Assembly: GCA_013791775.1 (NCBI GenBank)
Contig: VMTE01000013.1
Coordinates: 104,111-168,110 of the forward strand
DNA: 64,000 bases
Source of the DNA: Hyphomonas sp.
GTDB lineage: Bacteria > Pseudomonadota > Alphaproteobacteria > Caulobacterales > Hyphomonadaceae
Reading direction: 5' to 3'
The first letter of the stretch is position 1. Every line of letters begins with the position of its first letter. This document shows, piece after piece, positions 33,467 through 42,386 of the stretch. A model generated the notes under the pieces. It made no database searches. It saw only the letters and a program-made list of their open reading frames with translations, and was not told where the DNA came from. A program made the position numbers and the translations under genes.

Positions 33467-34486
33467 ATGACTGAGGTGGAAGAATTGCGCGCCCGCAAAC
33501 CGGAAGCCTGGCGGCTCAAGCCGGCCTTTGACGCCCGTATTCTCCTCCTGTCATTTCTTGCGTTCTGCGGCCTTGCGCTCTCGGCGCACCGCCTTGAACT
33601 CGGCCGCCTGTTCAGCGACGTGGGATCGTTTCTTCTCGCCTCGGCAGGCCTGAAGGACGGGTCCAGCATCGGCGACGGCATGTCGGGCCTTGTCACCGGC
33701 ATGTTCCCGATCGTTGTTGATGAGCGTACCCCGATTGAATATGTCGATGATCTGGAGGTTCGTCTCGTCCGGCCGTTTGCCCATCTGGAACAGGTTGCGA
33801 CCGCCGAAACCGTGCTCGATCCCGATACGCTCGAAATCGTCACGCGCGAGACCGCGAAGACCTTTCTGGTCGAGCCGTGGGGTTACCTCGGTCTGGTGCT
33901 GCTCAAGATGCTCGAGACTGTCGAGATCGCGATCTGGGCGACGCTGTTTGCGATTGCCGCCAGCCTTCCCTTGTCGATCCTGTGCGCGCGGAATTATTCC
34001 CCGCACATCCTGGTCTACGCGGCTGGCCGGACATTCGTGTCTTTTCTGAGATCGGTCCCGGAACTCATCAGTGCACTGTTCCTCGTGCTGGCCTTCGGGT
34101 TCGGGGCCATTCCGGGGATCGTGGCGCTGGCCATACACAGCACCGGATTCCTCGCAAAGTTCTTTGCCGAGGACATCGAAAGCGCGGACGTGCGGCCGCA
34201 GGAGGCGATCGCCGTGACCGGCGCCGGGCGCCTCGCTGTCCTTAGGCTCGCGGTCATTCCCCAGGTTCTCCCGAGCTTCACGGGCCTCTCCCTCTATATC
34301 CTCGACCGGAATGTCCGCATGGCAACCGTCATCGGACTCGTCGGCGCCGGAGGGATCGGGCAGGAGCTGAAGGGGCGGTTCGACATGTTCCAGTATGACC
34401 GGGTGGGCACCTTGCTCCTGGTTATCTTCCTCACGGTGCTCCTGCTGGATTTTCTCGCCGCCCGGATCCGCCGTGTGCTGATCTGA
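33467..34486 (+). CDS. phnE: phosphonate-type ABC transporter permease
   Basis: A 339-residue inner-membrane permease, longer than the usual 260-280 for PhnE. It has one early membrane helix (ILLLSFLAFCGLALSAH), then about 100 residues of mixed polarity, then the conserved six-helix core with FVSFLRSVPELISALFLVLA, the ATPase-contacting loop ESADVRPQEAIAVTGAG and VIGLVGAGGIGQELKG. ATG 33467 has AGGAA 7 nt upstream; GTG 33446 would overlap the phnC stop. It completes a D-C-E importer. No C-P lyase (phnG-M) genes are in the window. Confidence 0.88.
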   Translation: MTEVEELRARKPEAWRLKPAFDARILLLSFLAFCGLALSAHRLELGRLFSDVGSFLLASAGLKDGSSIGDGMSGLVTGMFPIVVDERTPIEYVDDLEVRLVRPFAHLEQVATAETVLDPDTLEIVTRETAKTFLVEPWGYLGLVLLKMLETVEIAIWATLFAIAASLPLSILCARNYSPHILVYAAGRTFVSFLRSVPELISALFLVLAFGFGAIPGIVALAIHSTGFLAKFFAEDIESADVRPQEAIAVTGAGRLAVLRLAVIPQVLPSFTGLSLYILDRNVRMATVIGLVGAGGIGQELKGRFDMFQYDRVGTLLLVIFLTVLLLDFLAARIRRVLI

Positions 34487-34706
34487 GGCCATCGGCGCCG
34501 GTGTCGATGGCATCGGTGTATGACGGCCATTCGCGGCGGGTGAAGGCGGCGTGAAGACGGACTATGTCCGTGCTTCGGGGAAGAGTCTGGCGGGAATCGC
34601 GAGCGCCAAACCTATGTAAATTTCCAGCAAACAAAATTTCTGGAACTGGCGAGGCAAACGCTCACATTCGAGTTATGACAGAGTGAGAGCTCTCGGAGAT
34701 TTTCGA
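34487..34706. other. 220-nt intergenic region after phnE
   Basis: A 7-bp hairpin GCCATCG...CGATGGC (34488-34511) directly after the phnE stop has no T-run and is at best a weak terminator. From about 34610 the sequence becomes AT-richer (CAAACAAAATTTCTGG), as does the following gene. No other feature seen. Confidence 0.4.
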
Positions 34707-35123
34707 ATGACAAGTGGCGTTTCCATTCAGCTGGAGGCTTGGGATTTCGGGGCTGATGATGGGATCGAAGGCAAACTCTTGGCACCGAGTCATTTCGATC
34801 AGCTTTATCTGCATCTGTACCTGCGTTTGAGCACTGCCAGCGGAAGTCACATGTTCACCTTGCCGATAATCTCTTGCAGGTCTCGAAACGCTCCAAGTAT
34901 GTTTGTCTCCCGTGCGTTGTTGATATTCGAGCCGTTCCAGCCCGAAGATATTATTGAAGCAATTGTGCATTTCCTTTCAGGAAAAGTGTTCGCTACCGAT
35001 GAAGAGGCGAACTCGTTCTTGGAGAAGTTTCTCGACTACGAATTCGACTACGATGGACTCTCTTCAGGGGCAGCTGAATTCAATCAGTTCCTGCGCGGCA
35101 GAAACTCCGACCCGGCTCCATGA
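34707..35123 (+). CDS. small orphan protein resembling the Imm8 immunity family
   Basis: A 138-residue acidic cytosolic protein, with GGAG 9 nt before ATG 34707. It shows the layout I know from Imm8-type immunity proteins: an N-terminal strand IQLEAWDFGADDGIE, a central paired-strand region, then ALLIFEPFQPEDIIEAIVHF and a late FLEKFLDYEFDYDGL. The gene is lower in GC than its neighbours and has no toxin next to it. Imm8 proteins neutralise secreted polymorphic toxins, so it could be an orphan immunity gene acquired by transfer. The similarity is by eye only. Confidence 0.4.
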   Translation: MTSGVSIQLEAWDFGADDGIEGKLLAPSHFDQLYLHLYLRLSTASGSHMFTLPIISCRSRNAPSMFVSRALLIFEPFQPEDIIEAIVHFLSGKVFATDEEANSFLEKFLDYEFDYDGLSSGAAEFNQFLRGRNSDPAP

Positions 35124-35203
35124 TGCGCCGGAACTGCGCTTGGCGCAAAGGGTGGAAGGACATGGAGAAGCCAGTTGGAAGCTCGTGACCCGCCCCCCAT
35201 CGG

Positions 35204-35335
35204 TCAGGCCGGGCCCTCGTCGCAGTCCACCTCGTCGCATGCCGCGCCATCGGGGGAGAATTCGTTCCAGAGGGCATTCAGGATTCCGAAGGTCAGCGCG
35301 AGGCCGAGGCCGAGGATCCAGGCAAAGTACCACAT
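35204..35335 (-). CDS. cydX: cytochrome bd small subunit CydX
   Basis: A 43-residue single-pass membrane protein: MWYFAWILGLGLALTFGILN, then ALWNEF and an acidic cysteine-containing tail (AACDEVDCDEGPA). MWYFAWILG and the following helix are the CydX/YbgT hallmark; it stabilises the haems of the CydAB oxidase in the inner membrane. GGAAAGG precedes ATG 35335 by about 10 nt. It is the last gene of cydABX, 18 nt after the cydB stop. Confidence 0.93.
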   Translation of the reverse strand: MWYFAWILGLGLALTFGILNALWNEFSPDGAACDEVDCDEGPA

Positions 35336-35353
35336 GAGTTAGAACCTTTCCGG

Positions 35354-36517
35354 TTAGTAAGCGTGTTGGCCGTCAGCGCCGCTTGCTTCTGCCGTGGTCA
35401 CGCGTCCCCACAGCACCTTGTACACCCAGGCAGTGTAGAACAGGATCAGCGGGATAAAGATCACCGTGCAGATCAGCATGACAAACAAGGTGAGATGCGA
35501 CGACGAGCTGTCCCACACCGTGAGGCTGGCCTTCGGGTCGATGGAGCTCGGCAGGATGAACGGGAACATCGAGACGCCCACCGACACGATGATGCCGGTA
35601 ATCGCCAAGGCCGATCCCGCCATCGAGAGGGCTGATTTGGCGCGCAGGCCCATGAAGGCGATGACCGAGCCGGCAAGCCCCAGAGCCGGCGCAATCAGCA
35701 TCCAGGGATTTGCCTGATAGTTGCTGAACCAGGCGCCGGTTTCTGTGACGACCGATTTGCGCAAGGGGTTGGGCATCATGCCGGGATCAATCGCGCCGGC
35801 GATCCGGTAGCCATCGATCCCGAAATAAAGCCAGACACCGCCGGCGGCGAACAGCGCAAAGCTGACGAGGGCCGTGACGCTGCCGATCCTTCCGGCGCGG
35901 TCGCGCACGATGCCCGTCTCGAGCTTGATTGTCAGCCAGCCAGCGCCGTGTGTCACCAGCATGGTGACCGACAGGAGACCTGCCAGCAGGCCGAAAGGAT
36001 TGAGCAGCGCGAGCAGGCCGCTCACCAGCCCGCCTTCATAGGTCATGCGCAACGTATCATCGAGCCTGAACGGCACGCCGAGGATCGCATTGCCGACGGC
36101 CACCCCGAAGATCAGGGCCGGAACCGCGCCGCCGATGAACAGCGCCCTATCCCAGCTCGACCGCCAGCGCGCTTCGGGGCGTTTGGACCGGTACTTGAAC
36201 CCCACGGGTCTCAGGATCAGGGCCGAGAGAACCAGGAACATCGCGATGTAGAAGCCTGAAAAGCTCACCGCATACACGATGGGCCAGGCGGCGAAGATGG
36301 CGCCGCCGCCGAGGATGAACCAGACTTGGTGACCTTCCCACATCGGGCCGATCGAGTTGATCACGAGCCGGCGCTCTTCGTCTTTCCGGGCGACGAAAGG
36401 CAACAGCGTTGCCACGCCCAGATCATAGCCGTCGGTCAGCGCGAACCCGATCAGCAGGACGCCGAGCAGTCCCCACCAGATCAGTTTGAGTGTTGCAAAG
36501 TCGAGAGGGATTTCCAT
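35354..36517 (-). CDS. cydB: cytochrome bd ubiquinol oxidase subunit II
   Basis: A 387-residue inner-membrane protein with about nine hydrophobic helices, starting with LKLIWWGLLGVLLIGFALTD and containing the conserved DGYDLGVATLLPF and GPMWEGHQVWFILGGGAIFA. It pairs with CydA to form the high-affinity quinol oxidase that reduces O2 to water without pumping protons. It starts 11 nt after the cydA stop and is followed by cydX. Length and motifs are normal. Confidence 0.96.
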   Translation of the reverse strand: MEIPLDFATLKLIWWGLLGVLLIGFALTDGYDLGVATLLPFVARKDEERRLVINSIGPMWEGHQVWFILGGGAIFAAWPIVYAVSFSGFYIAMFLVLSALILRPVGFKYRSKRPEARWRSSWDRALFIGGAVPALIFGVAVGNAILGVPFRLDDTLRMTYEGGLVSGLLALLNPFGLLAGLLSVTMLVTHGAGWLTIKLETGIVRDRAGRIGSVTALVSFALFAAGGVWLYFGIDGYRIAGAIDPGMMPNPLRKSVVTETGAWFSNYQANPWMLIAPALGLAGSVIAFMGLRAKSALSMAGSALAITGIIVSVGVSMFPFILPSSIDPKASLTVWDSSSSHLTLFVMLICTVIFIPLILFYTAWVYKVLWGRVTTAEASGADGQHAY

Positions 36518-36528
36518 GTCCGGTATCC

Positions 36529-38124
36529 TTATCTGTCAAAGTCTGGCGCAGCCGGCCCGGCAAGGCCGATCATCCCGGAAATGCCGCCGCTGCCCGCCGG
36601 CACGACCGGCCCGCCACTGGGGCCGAGCGAGATCGCCCGCACCATCAGGCGCACCATGATGTAGAGCAGCACGCTGTAGATCGCGGTGAAACCGATGATC
36701 GTGGTGATCACATGCGCCGGCGAGATGCTCGAGACGCCGAGATGGGTCGGCAGCACGCCGTCGATGATCCAGGGCTGGCGCCCCGTTTCTGCGACGATCC
36801 AGCCGAACTCGGCCGCAAGCCAGGGCAGCGGCATCAGCAGCACGGCGCCCCGCAGCACCCATTTGGGCACGTCATGGCGGATATTCATGAAATAGAACGT
36901 CGTCAGGAACACGGCGAGGTAGAGGAAGCCGATGCCCACCATCACGCGGAACGACCAGAAGCTGAGCGCGACATCCGGCACGAGATCAAATGCGGCCAGC
37001 GCGATCTGTTCCCCCGTCGCATCGCGCGGGTCGGCGACATACTTTGTCAGCAACAAGCCGTGCCCGAGATCGGTCTTGGTGGCTGCGAAGGCTTCCTGCG
37101 CGGCGGCGTTCTGCGGATCCTTGCGGATCGCCTGAAGCGCGTCATAGGCCGCAACGCCGTTGAGGACGCGCACTTCGGCCTGCGCGACGAGGTCATTCAG
37201 GCCCAGGACCTGCTGGTCGAGCGAACGTGTCGCGATCAGGCCAAGGACGTAAGGCACGCGGAGGGCGAAATGGGTGGTCTGTTCTGCGCGGTCAGGCAGC
37301 CCGACGATGGTGAACGAGGCCGGTGCCGGCTCGGTCTCCCACATCGCCTCGATCGCCGCGAGTTTGAATTTCTGGTTCTCGCCGTCCACATAGCCGCTCT
37401 CGTCACCGAGCACGATCACGGACGCGGCCGAGAGCACGCCGAACGCCGATGCAACGATCATCGAACGTTTGGCGAGGCCCGTATGCCGGCCTTTCAGCAA
37501 GTACCAGGCAGAGACCGCCAGTACGAAGGCCGACGCGGTGACGTAGCCCGCGCTGACCGTGTGGACGAATTTCGCCTGCGCCGCCGGATTGAACAGGACT
37601 TCCGCGAAGTTCGTGACTTCCATCCGCATGGTTTCCGGATTGAACTCGGCGCCGACCGGATGCTGCATCCAGCCATTCGCGATCAGGATCCAGAGCGCCG
37701 ACAGGTTCGAGCCCAGTGCAACGAAAAAGGTGACCATCCAGTGTGCGGGTCTGGACAGCTTGTCCCAGCCGAAGAACATGAGGCCGACCATGGTGGCTTC
37801 CAGAAAGAACGCCATCAGGCCTTCAATCGCCAGCGGGGCGCCGAAGATGTCGCCGACATAGTGCGAATAGTAGGCCCAGTTGGTGCCGAACTCGAACTCC
37901 ATCGTGATCCCGGTGGCGACCCCGAGCACGAAGTTGATGCCGAACAGCGTTCCCCAGAACTGGGTGATTTTTCGCCAGACGGGCTTTCCCGTCATCACAT
38001 AGGCGCCTTCCATGACCACCAGGAGCATGGACAGCCCGAGGGTCAGGGGTACGAACAGGAAGTGGTACATCGCTGTCAGGGCGAACTGCCAGCGCGACAG
38101 GTCGGCAACTAGGAAATCATTCAT
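36529..38124 (-). CDS. cydA: cytochrome bd ubiquinol oxidase subunit I
   Basis: A 531-residue inner-membrane protein carrying haems b558, b595 and d. ATG 38124 is the family start: MNDFLVADLSRWQFALTAMY followed by His21, which corresponds to E. coli CydA His19. The Q-loop region is present (ATKTDLGHGLLLTKY), as are YLAVFLTTFYFM and the VAETGRQPW segment near the quinol site. AGGA lies 7 nt upstream. The gene diverges from cydDC, so one intergenic region (38125-38246) controls the oxidase and its assembly transporter. I see no clear FNR box there. Confidence 0.96.
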   Translation of the reverse strand: MNDFLVADLSRWQFALTAMYHFLFVPLTLGLSMLLVVMEGAYVMTGKPVWRKITQFWGTLFGINFVLGVATGITMEFEFGTNWAYYSHYVGDIFGAPLAIEGLMAFFLEATMVGLMFFGWDKLSRPAHWMVTFFVALGSNLSALWILIANGWMQHPVGAEFNPETMRMEVTNFAEVLFNPAAQAKFVHTVSAGYVTASAFVLAVSAWYLLKGRHTGLAKRSMIVASAFGVLSAASVIVLGDESGYVDGENQKFKLAAIEAMWETEPAPASFTIVGLPDRAEQTTHFALRVPYVLGLIATRSLDQQVLGLNDLVAQAEVRVLNGVAAYDALQAIRKDPQNAAAQEAFAATKTDLGHGLLLTKYVADPRDATGEQIALAAFDLVPDVALSFWSFRVMVGIGFLYLAVFLTTFYFMNIRHDVPKWVLRGAVLLMPLPWLAAEFGWIVAETGRQPWIIDGVLPTHLGVSSISPAHVITTIIGFTAIYSVLLYIMVRLMVRAISLGPSGGPVVPAGSGGISGMIGLAGPAAPDFDR

Positions 38125-38246
38125 GGGAGTATCCTGATCATCTCTTTTCAGCCGGTCAGGCTTGACGATGCGTGTATTAGCATATGTGCAAATAAAGGAC
38201 ACAGTGCGCGAAAAGTCGCATCAAATATGACACTTAAAAGGCCCAG

Positions 38247-39941
38247 ATGGACGGCCTGTGCGCAAGCGGCCTGGATCACGCGATGACACCTTCGAAACTG
38301 TATCTCTCGGCATGGGTCAGTCAGGCGCGCAATCCTCTGCGCCATACGCTCACGCTGCAGGTCATCGCGCTGGTGTCCTGGATCCCGATTGCATGGGGCA
38401 TCGGTCACGCGGTCGCAGCAGTGTCGCGCGCGCAACCGGTCTGGCTGCCGCTCGGTATCGCGGTGTTGGGGCTCGCAGCGCGCGTACTTGCATCCTGGCT
38501 TGCCGACTCGGCGTCGGCGCAGGCGGGTCAGGCGACGACAGCGGCCGCGCGGCGCGACATCTTCGCCCGGGTCGCGCGCGTCGGCGCCGGCCAGCTCCTC
38601 GGCGACAGCGCCGGCGCGCGTGCCAGCCAGATCGTTGACCGGACCCAGAAGCTGTCGGGCTACGCCGCCCGCTGGTGGCCCGGCATGCGCCTCGCCGTGA
38701 TCGGTCCCTGTCTCATTCTTGTGGCGGTGGCGACCCAGTCCTGGCTTGCAGCGGTCCTGCTTCTGGTTTCGGTTCTCGTCCTTCCGGTTTTCATCTGGCT
38801 GGCCGCCAGTGAGACAGCCGCGACGGCCCGCGCGCAGCAGGCGTCGCTGGATACGCTCTCGTCTGCGTTTCAGTCGCGGGCGGCAAAATTCGGATTGATC
38901 CGGGTCTTCCGCGCCGTCGCGAGAGAAACGGCCCAGCTGGAAGCCGCCGCCGAAACGCTCAGGGAGCGGACAATGAAGATCCTGAGGGTCGCATTCCTGT
39001 CCACGGCAGTGCTTGAGTTCTTTGCCTCGATCTCCATTGCACTTGTGGCGGTCTATGTCGGATTCAAACTGCTCGGCGTGTTTCCGTTCCAGACGGGAGA
39101 GACGATCACTCTCGCCGAAGGGTTCACGGTGCTGGTGCTTGTGCCTGAATTCTTCGCCCCAATTCGCCGGCTGGCCAGCCTGCATCACGACCGCGCGGAC
39201 GGCGTCGCTGCGGCCGGCATGCTCGGGCCCTGGCTCGATCAGGGGGCGGACAGTTCGCTGCAGCGGCTCGAGCCTCTCCCGCGCGCGCCGGTCCTGACCT
39301 TCGATCACGCCGTGCTTGCCTACCGGGACAGCGCACGGCCTTCTCTGCCCTTCAGCTTCGTAGCCGCGCCGTCCCGGATCACGGCTCTGGCGGGCCCGTC
39401 CGGGTCCGGCAAGACGAGCTGCCTGCTGGCCCTCCTTGGCCATGTCGATCTGGTCGCCGGCCGCATTCTGGTCGATGGCCAGCCGCTTCAGCCGGGCGAG
39501 AGCCTGTCTCGCAGCGCGGCGTATCTGCGTCAGGCGCCGTGGGTGACCGAAGGCACGCTTTTTGAAAACATCGCCCTCGCGAGGCCGCAGGCCGCTCGCG
39601 AGGAGGTCGAGGCGGCCGCGCGGGAAGCCGGCGTCCTGACTTTCGCGGCCCCCGAGCGCGGCGGATTGGATCAGCCCCTGGCCCGCTTCGGCGGCGGTCT
39701 GTCCGGAGGGCAAAGGCAGAAACTCGCGCTCGCGCGGGCCATCCTGCGAAACGCGCCGCTACTTCTCCTCGACGAGCCGACTGCGCACCTCGATGAAGAA
39801 GCCGAGACGGCATTCCTGCAACTGCTCCGGAAAATCGGCAAGGACAGGACCATCCTGATTGCAACGCATACGGAGCGTGTGATGGCGTTTGCAGACGAAG
39901 TGATTGATCTCGCCGGGCCTCGCGAGGTGACCGGTCGATGA
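38247..39941 (+). CDS. cydD: cytochrome bd assembly ABC transporter subunit CydD
   Basis: A 564-residue fused membrane-ATPase half transporter. Six helices span about residues 25-300, with the CydD-like AVARETAQLEAAAETLRERT loop; the ATPase has Walker A AGPSGSGKTSCLLALLG, signature LSGGQRQKLALARAIL and Walker B LLLLDEPTAHLD. CydDC exports glutathione/cysteine or handles haem for cytochrome bd assembly. ATG 38247 has AAAAGG 5 nt upstream; ATG 38283 (MTPSKLY) is an alternative. Its stop overlaps the cydC start (ATGA, 39938-39941). Confidence 0.9.
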   Translation: MDGLCASGLDHAMTPSKLYLSAWVSQARNPLRHTLTLQVIALVSWIPIAWGIGHAVAAVSRAQPVWLPLGIAVLGLAARVLASWLADSASAQAGQATTAAARRDIFARVARVGAGQLLGDSAGARASQIVDRTQKLSGYAARWWPGMRLAVIGPCLILVAVATQSWLAAVLLLVSVLVLPVFIWLAASETAATARAQQASLDTLSSAFQSRAAKFGLIRVFRAVARETAQLEAAAETLRERTMKILRVAFLSTAVLEFFASISIALVAVYVGFKLLGVFPFQTGETITLAEGFTVLVLVPEFFAPIRRLASLHHDRADGVAAAGMLGPWLDQGADSSLQRLEPLPRAPVLTFDHAVLAYRDSARPSLPFSFVAAPSRITALAGPSGSGKTSCLLALLGHVDLVAGRILVDGQPLQPGESLSRSAAYLRQAPWVTEGTLFENIALARPQAAREEVEAAAREAGVLTFAAPERGGLDQPLARFGGGLSGGQRQKLALARAILRNAPLLLLDEPTAHLDEEAETAFLQLLRKIGKDRTILIATHTERVMAFADEVIDLAGPREVTGR

Positions 39942-41581
39942 TGTCGCTCTGGAAGCATCTGGGCCGTCCCGGCCGGTCTCGTTTCATCGCTGCCCTGACG
40001 CTGTCAGCGGTGTCCGGCGCCTGCGGCGTCCTGCTGCTGGGCCTCTCGGGCTGGTTCCTGACCGCCTCCGCATTGGCCGGCATGGCCGGGGCTGGCTTCA
40101 TCTTCAATCATCTCTATCCCAGCGCCGGTGTGAGGCTGTTCGCGTTCTCGCGCGTCCTCAGCCGCTACGGAGACCAGCTGGCCGGCCACGATGCAACCCT
40201 GCGGCTGTCGGCGCAGCTCCGGCCCGCCTTGTTCGCGGCCGGCGCCCGAAGCGCGCGGGGCTTTGCGGCCATGCCTGCCAAGGCGCTGAGCCACCTGCTC
40301 GACGATGTCGAAGCCGCTGAAGGGGGCTTCCTGCGCGTCATCTCCCCGGCCGCGATGGTTGCCGCCGCCATCGCCGTGTCGCTGGGCCTCGCTCTGGCCG
40401 CCGATCTCCTGACTGCCTGTCTGGCGCTCGCCGGGTTCGCCGTGTCGGCCTGGTGGTTGCCGCGCCGCGCCGTTCGCCGCGCCGCATTGGCTGCAGAGTG
40501 CCACGCCGAGACGGCCGCCGCCGGACGCGAAGACGTTGCGCGGCTCGTCGAGAATGCGGTTGAGCTGGACATCATCGGCGCGCTCGACCGCCATTGCGAG
40601 ACAGCGCGCACGAGCCTCGAGACGCAGCAGGCGCTGCTGGACCGGCTCGAGCGTCCATTTCGCGGCCTCGGCGCCCTGAACACCTTGTTCGGCCTGTCCC
40701 TCGCGATGTTCTGCCTGCTTCGCGCGGCCCATGCCGGCGTGGACCTCGCGCTCGCAGCCTGTGCTTCCCTGGCATTGCTTGCAGCGTTCGAGGCCTGCTC
40801 GGCCATGATCAAGGTTCTCGACGCGGCGCCGCGCTCGGCTGCATCGTCGGCGCGTTTGCTCGAACGGTTGCGCGCGCTCCCGGCAGCCAGTGAGCCGCCG
40901 TTGGAGACCGCAGCGCCCCTGGACCTCGTGTTTCCCGTCGTCTGCAAGGGACTGACCTTTGCAGCCGCCGAAAACGCGCCGGTGATCGGTCCGGTCAACC
41001 TGACCATCGCGCGGCAAAGCGTGGTCGAAGTCGTCGGCGCTTCAGGCTCGGGGAAGACAACCTTTGCTGAGACCCTGATGCGGATGCATCCGGTGCGCGC
41101 AGGCGAGATATGGTTCGGCGCGTTGACCATCGGCCAGGTCCGCAGCGCCAGCGTGTTCGAGCGCCTGGCGATTTCGCCGCAATTTCCCACGTTCCTGCAT
41201 GGAACCGTGCGCGACCAGTTCCGGCTTGCCCGTCCGTCTGCGGAGGATGATCAGATCCTGGAAGCACTGGCCTTGGCAGAGGCGCGCGCCCTCGTGATGC
41301 AGAGCCCTGCCGGGCTCGGCACAATGCTGGACGAGGGCGAAGGCGGTTTCTCCGGCGGTGAGCTGCGCCGGATCGGACTGGCGCGCGCGGTTCTGGCCAA
41401 TCCGCAGCTGCTGATCCTGGATGAGCCGTTTGCCGGACTGGAACCTGTCCTCGCCGAGACGATCGCCGGTCGTCTTGCCGGCTGGGCACTGCAGGGCGAC
41501 CGATCCCTGCTCCTCCTCCAGCACAAACCTTCGTCTTTTGCCTGGCGGGGACTGCAACACTCGGTCATCCAGCTGCGCTAA
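39938..41581 (+). CDS. cydC: cytochrome bd assembly ABC transporter subunit CydC
   Basis: A 547-residue half transporter that heterodimerises with CydD. The membrane domain includes LSGWFLTASALAGMAGAGF and FNHLYPSAGVRLFAFSRVL, strongly CydC-like, with YGDQLAGHDATLRLSAQLRP. ATPase motifs: Walker A VVGASGSGKTTFAETLM, signature FSGGELRRIGLARAVL and Walker B LLILDEPFAGLEP. The stop at 41581 faces the convergent lipoprotein gene 95 nt away; only a weak imperfect stem is seen there. Confidence 0.93.
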   Translation: MMSLWKHLGRPGRSRFIAALTLSAVSGACGVLLLGLSGWFLTASALAGMAGAGFIFNHLYPSAGVRLFAFSRVLSRYGDQLAGHDATLRLSAQLRPALFAAGARSARGFAAMPAKALSHLLDDVEAAEGGFLRVISPAAMVAAAIAVSLGLALAADLLTACLALAGFAVSAWWLPRRAVRRAALAAECHAETAAAGREDVARLVENAVELDIIGALDRHCETARTSLETQQALLDRLERPFRGLGALNTLFGLSLAMFCLLRAAHAGVDLALAACASLALLAAFEACSAMIKVLDAAPRSAASSARLLERLRALPAASEPPLETAAPLDLVFPVVCKGLTFAAAENAPVIGPVNLTIARQSVVEVVGASGSGKTTFAETLMRMHPVRAGEIWFGALTIGQVRSASVFERLAISPQFPTFLHGTVRDQFRLARPSAEDDQILEALALAEARALVMQSPAGLGTMLDEGEGGFSGGELRRIGLARAVLANPQLLILDEPFAGLEPVLAETIAGRLAGWALQGDRSLLLLQHKPSSFAWRGLQHSVIQLR

Positions 41582-41675
41582 AGTGGTCCGGGATCAGCGG
41601 CTTGGCCCGGGCACATTCGATGTGCGGCAGGGTATCCGTGCTTGTTCGGCCCTGCGGCGCGAAAAACGCACGAGA

Positions 41676-42386
41676 TCATTCCGGAAGCGACAGCTTTCCA
41701 GCGGTCAATGCCGAAAACCCGTTGAGATGTCCTGAAACGCGTCCATCGGCGGTCACCATGTGAACGTGGACCTTGGCACCCTGGGGCATGAAGTATCGGT
41801 CATTGTCCACCGGATCGTAGATTCCCACCAGAGTTACGTCGGCCCTTTGGAGATGTCCCTTGGCACCGGCCGGTCGTCCGACAACACTCCATTCAGCATC
41901 CTCGACGACGCCTGACAGGCGGAACGGGAGGGCGGAGGACATGCAGCCAGATGCCGCCACGAACTCCGAAAGCCGCGCTTCGAGATCGGCCATCCCCTCG
42001 ACCGGCGTGTCGAGCGGCTGCGCTCTCCAGGCATCGGGCGAAGCGATCACGAGGAAAACCGCTCCGGCGTCCGAGGTGGGACCGGTCTCAAGCGAAATCG
42101 TATCGGGCCCGGTCGCGCGGGCAATTTTCCAGGCGCCGTCAACCAAGGTGATCTCTTCAAGATAGCCAGCGCTCGGACCATACCCAATCGACGTCTCGGT
42201 TACAGGAACCTCGGCGAGAACTGCGGCAACGCTGTCGGGATTGGTTTTGAGGAACTCCCTCGATCCGTATGCGGATATAGGAGCCTGGCAAGCCGTTGGC
42301 GAAGGCTCGCCCACCTGCTCAGCCGTTCCCGCGCAAGCGGTGAGCAGGGCAATACCCGGCAGGAGAATGTGTCTCGGGACCATCAT
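41676..42386 (-). CDS. lipoprotein related to alpha-acetolactate decarboxylase
   Basis: A 236-residue protein with a lipoprotein signal (VPRHILLPGIALLTAC). ATG 42386 overlaps the thioredoxin stop (ATGA). The mature part follows the acetolactate decarboxylase fold: TSIGYGPSAGYLEEITLVDG matches the family GxGxF...LDGE...LDG strand, and KVHVHMVTADGRVSGHLNGF has the H-x-H-x10-H spacing of the zinc ligands of that enzyme. Known enzymes make acetoin and are cytosolic or secreted; a lipid-anchored form at the end of an arsenic operon is unexpected. Function here unknown; it could be a repurposed zinc protein. Confidence 0.6.
   Translation of the reverse strand: MMVPRHILLPGIALLTACAGTAEQVGEPSPTACQAPISAYGSREFLKTNPDSVAAVLAEVPVTETSIGYGPSAGYLEEITLVDGAWKIARATGPDTISLETGPTSDAGAVFLVIASPDAWRAQPLDTPVEGMADLEARLSEFVAASGCMSSALPFRLSGVVEDAEWSVVGRPAGAKGHLQRADVTLVGIYDPVDNDRYFMPQGAKVHVHMVTADGRVSGHLNGFSALTAGKLSLPE

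Noticed and set aside
38125-38246. FNR box in the cydA/cydD intergenic region
   Set aside because: Only an ATCAA half-site (near 38219) is present; no TTGAT-N4-ATCAA dyad.
36490-39713. Long open frames opposite cydA and cydD (540 and 521 codons)
   Set aside because: Shadow frames; His/Arg/Asp-rich, no motif, and the sense genes are certain.
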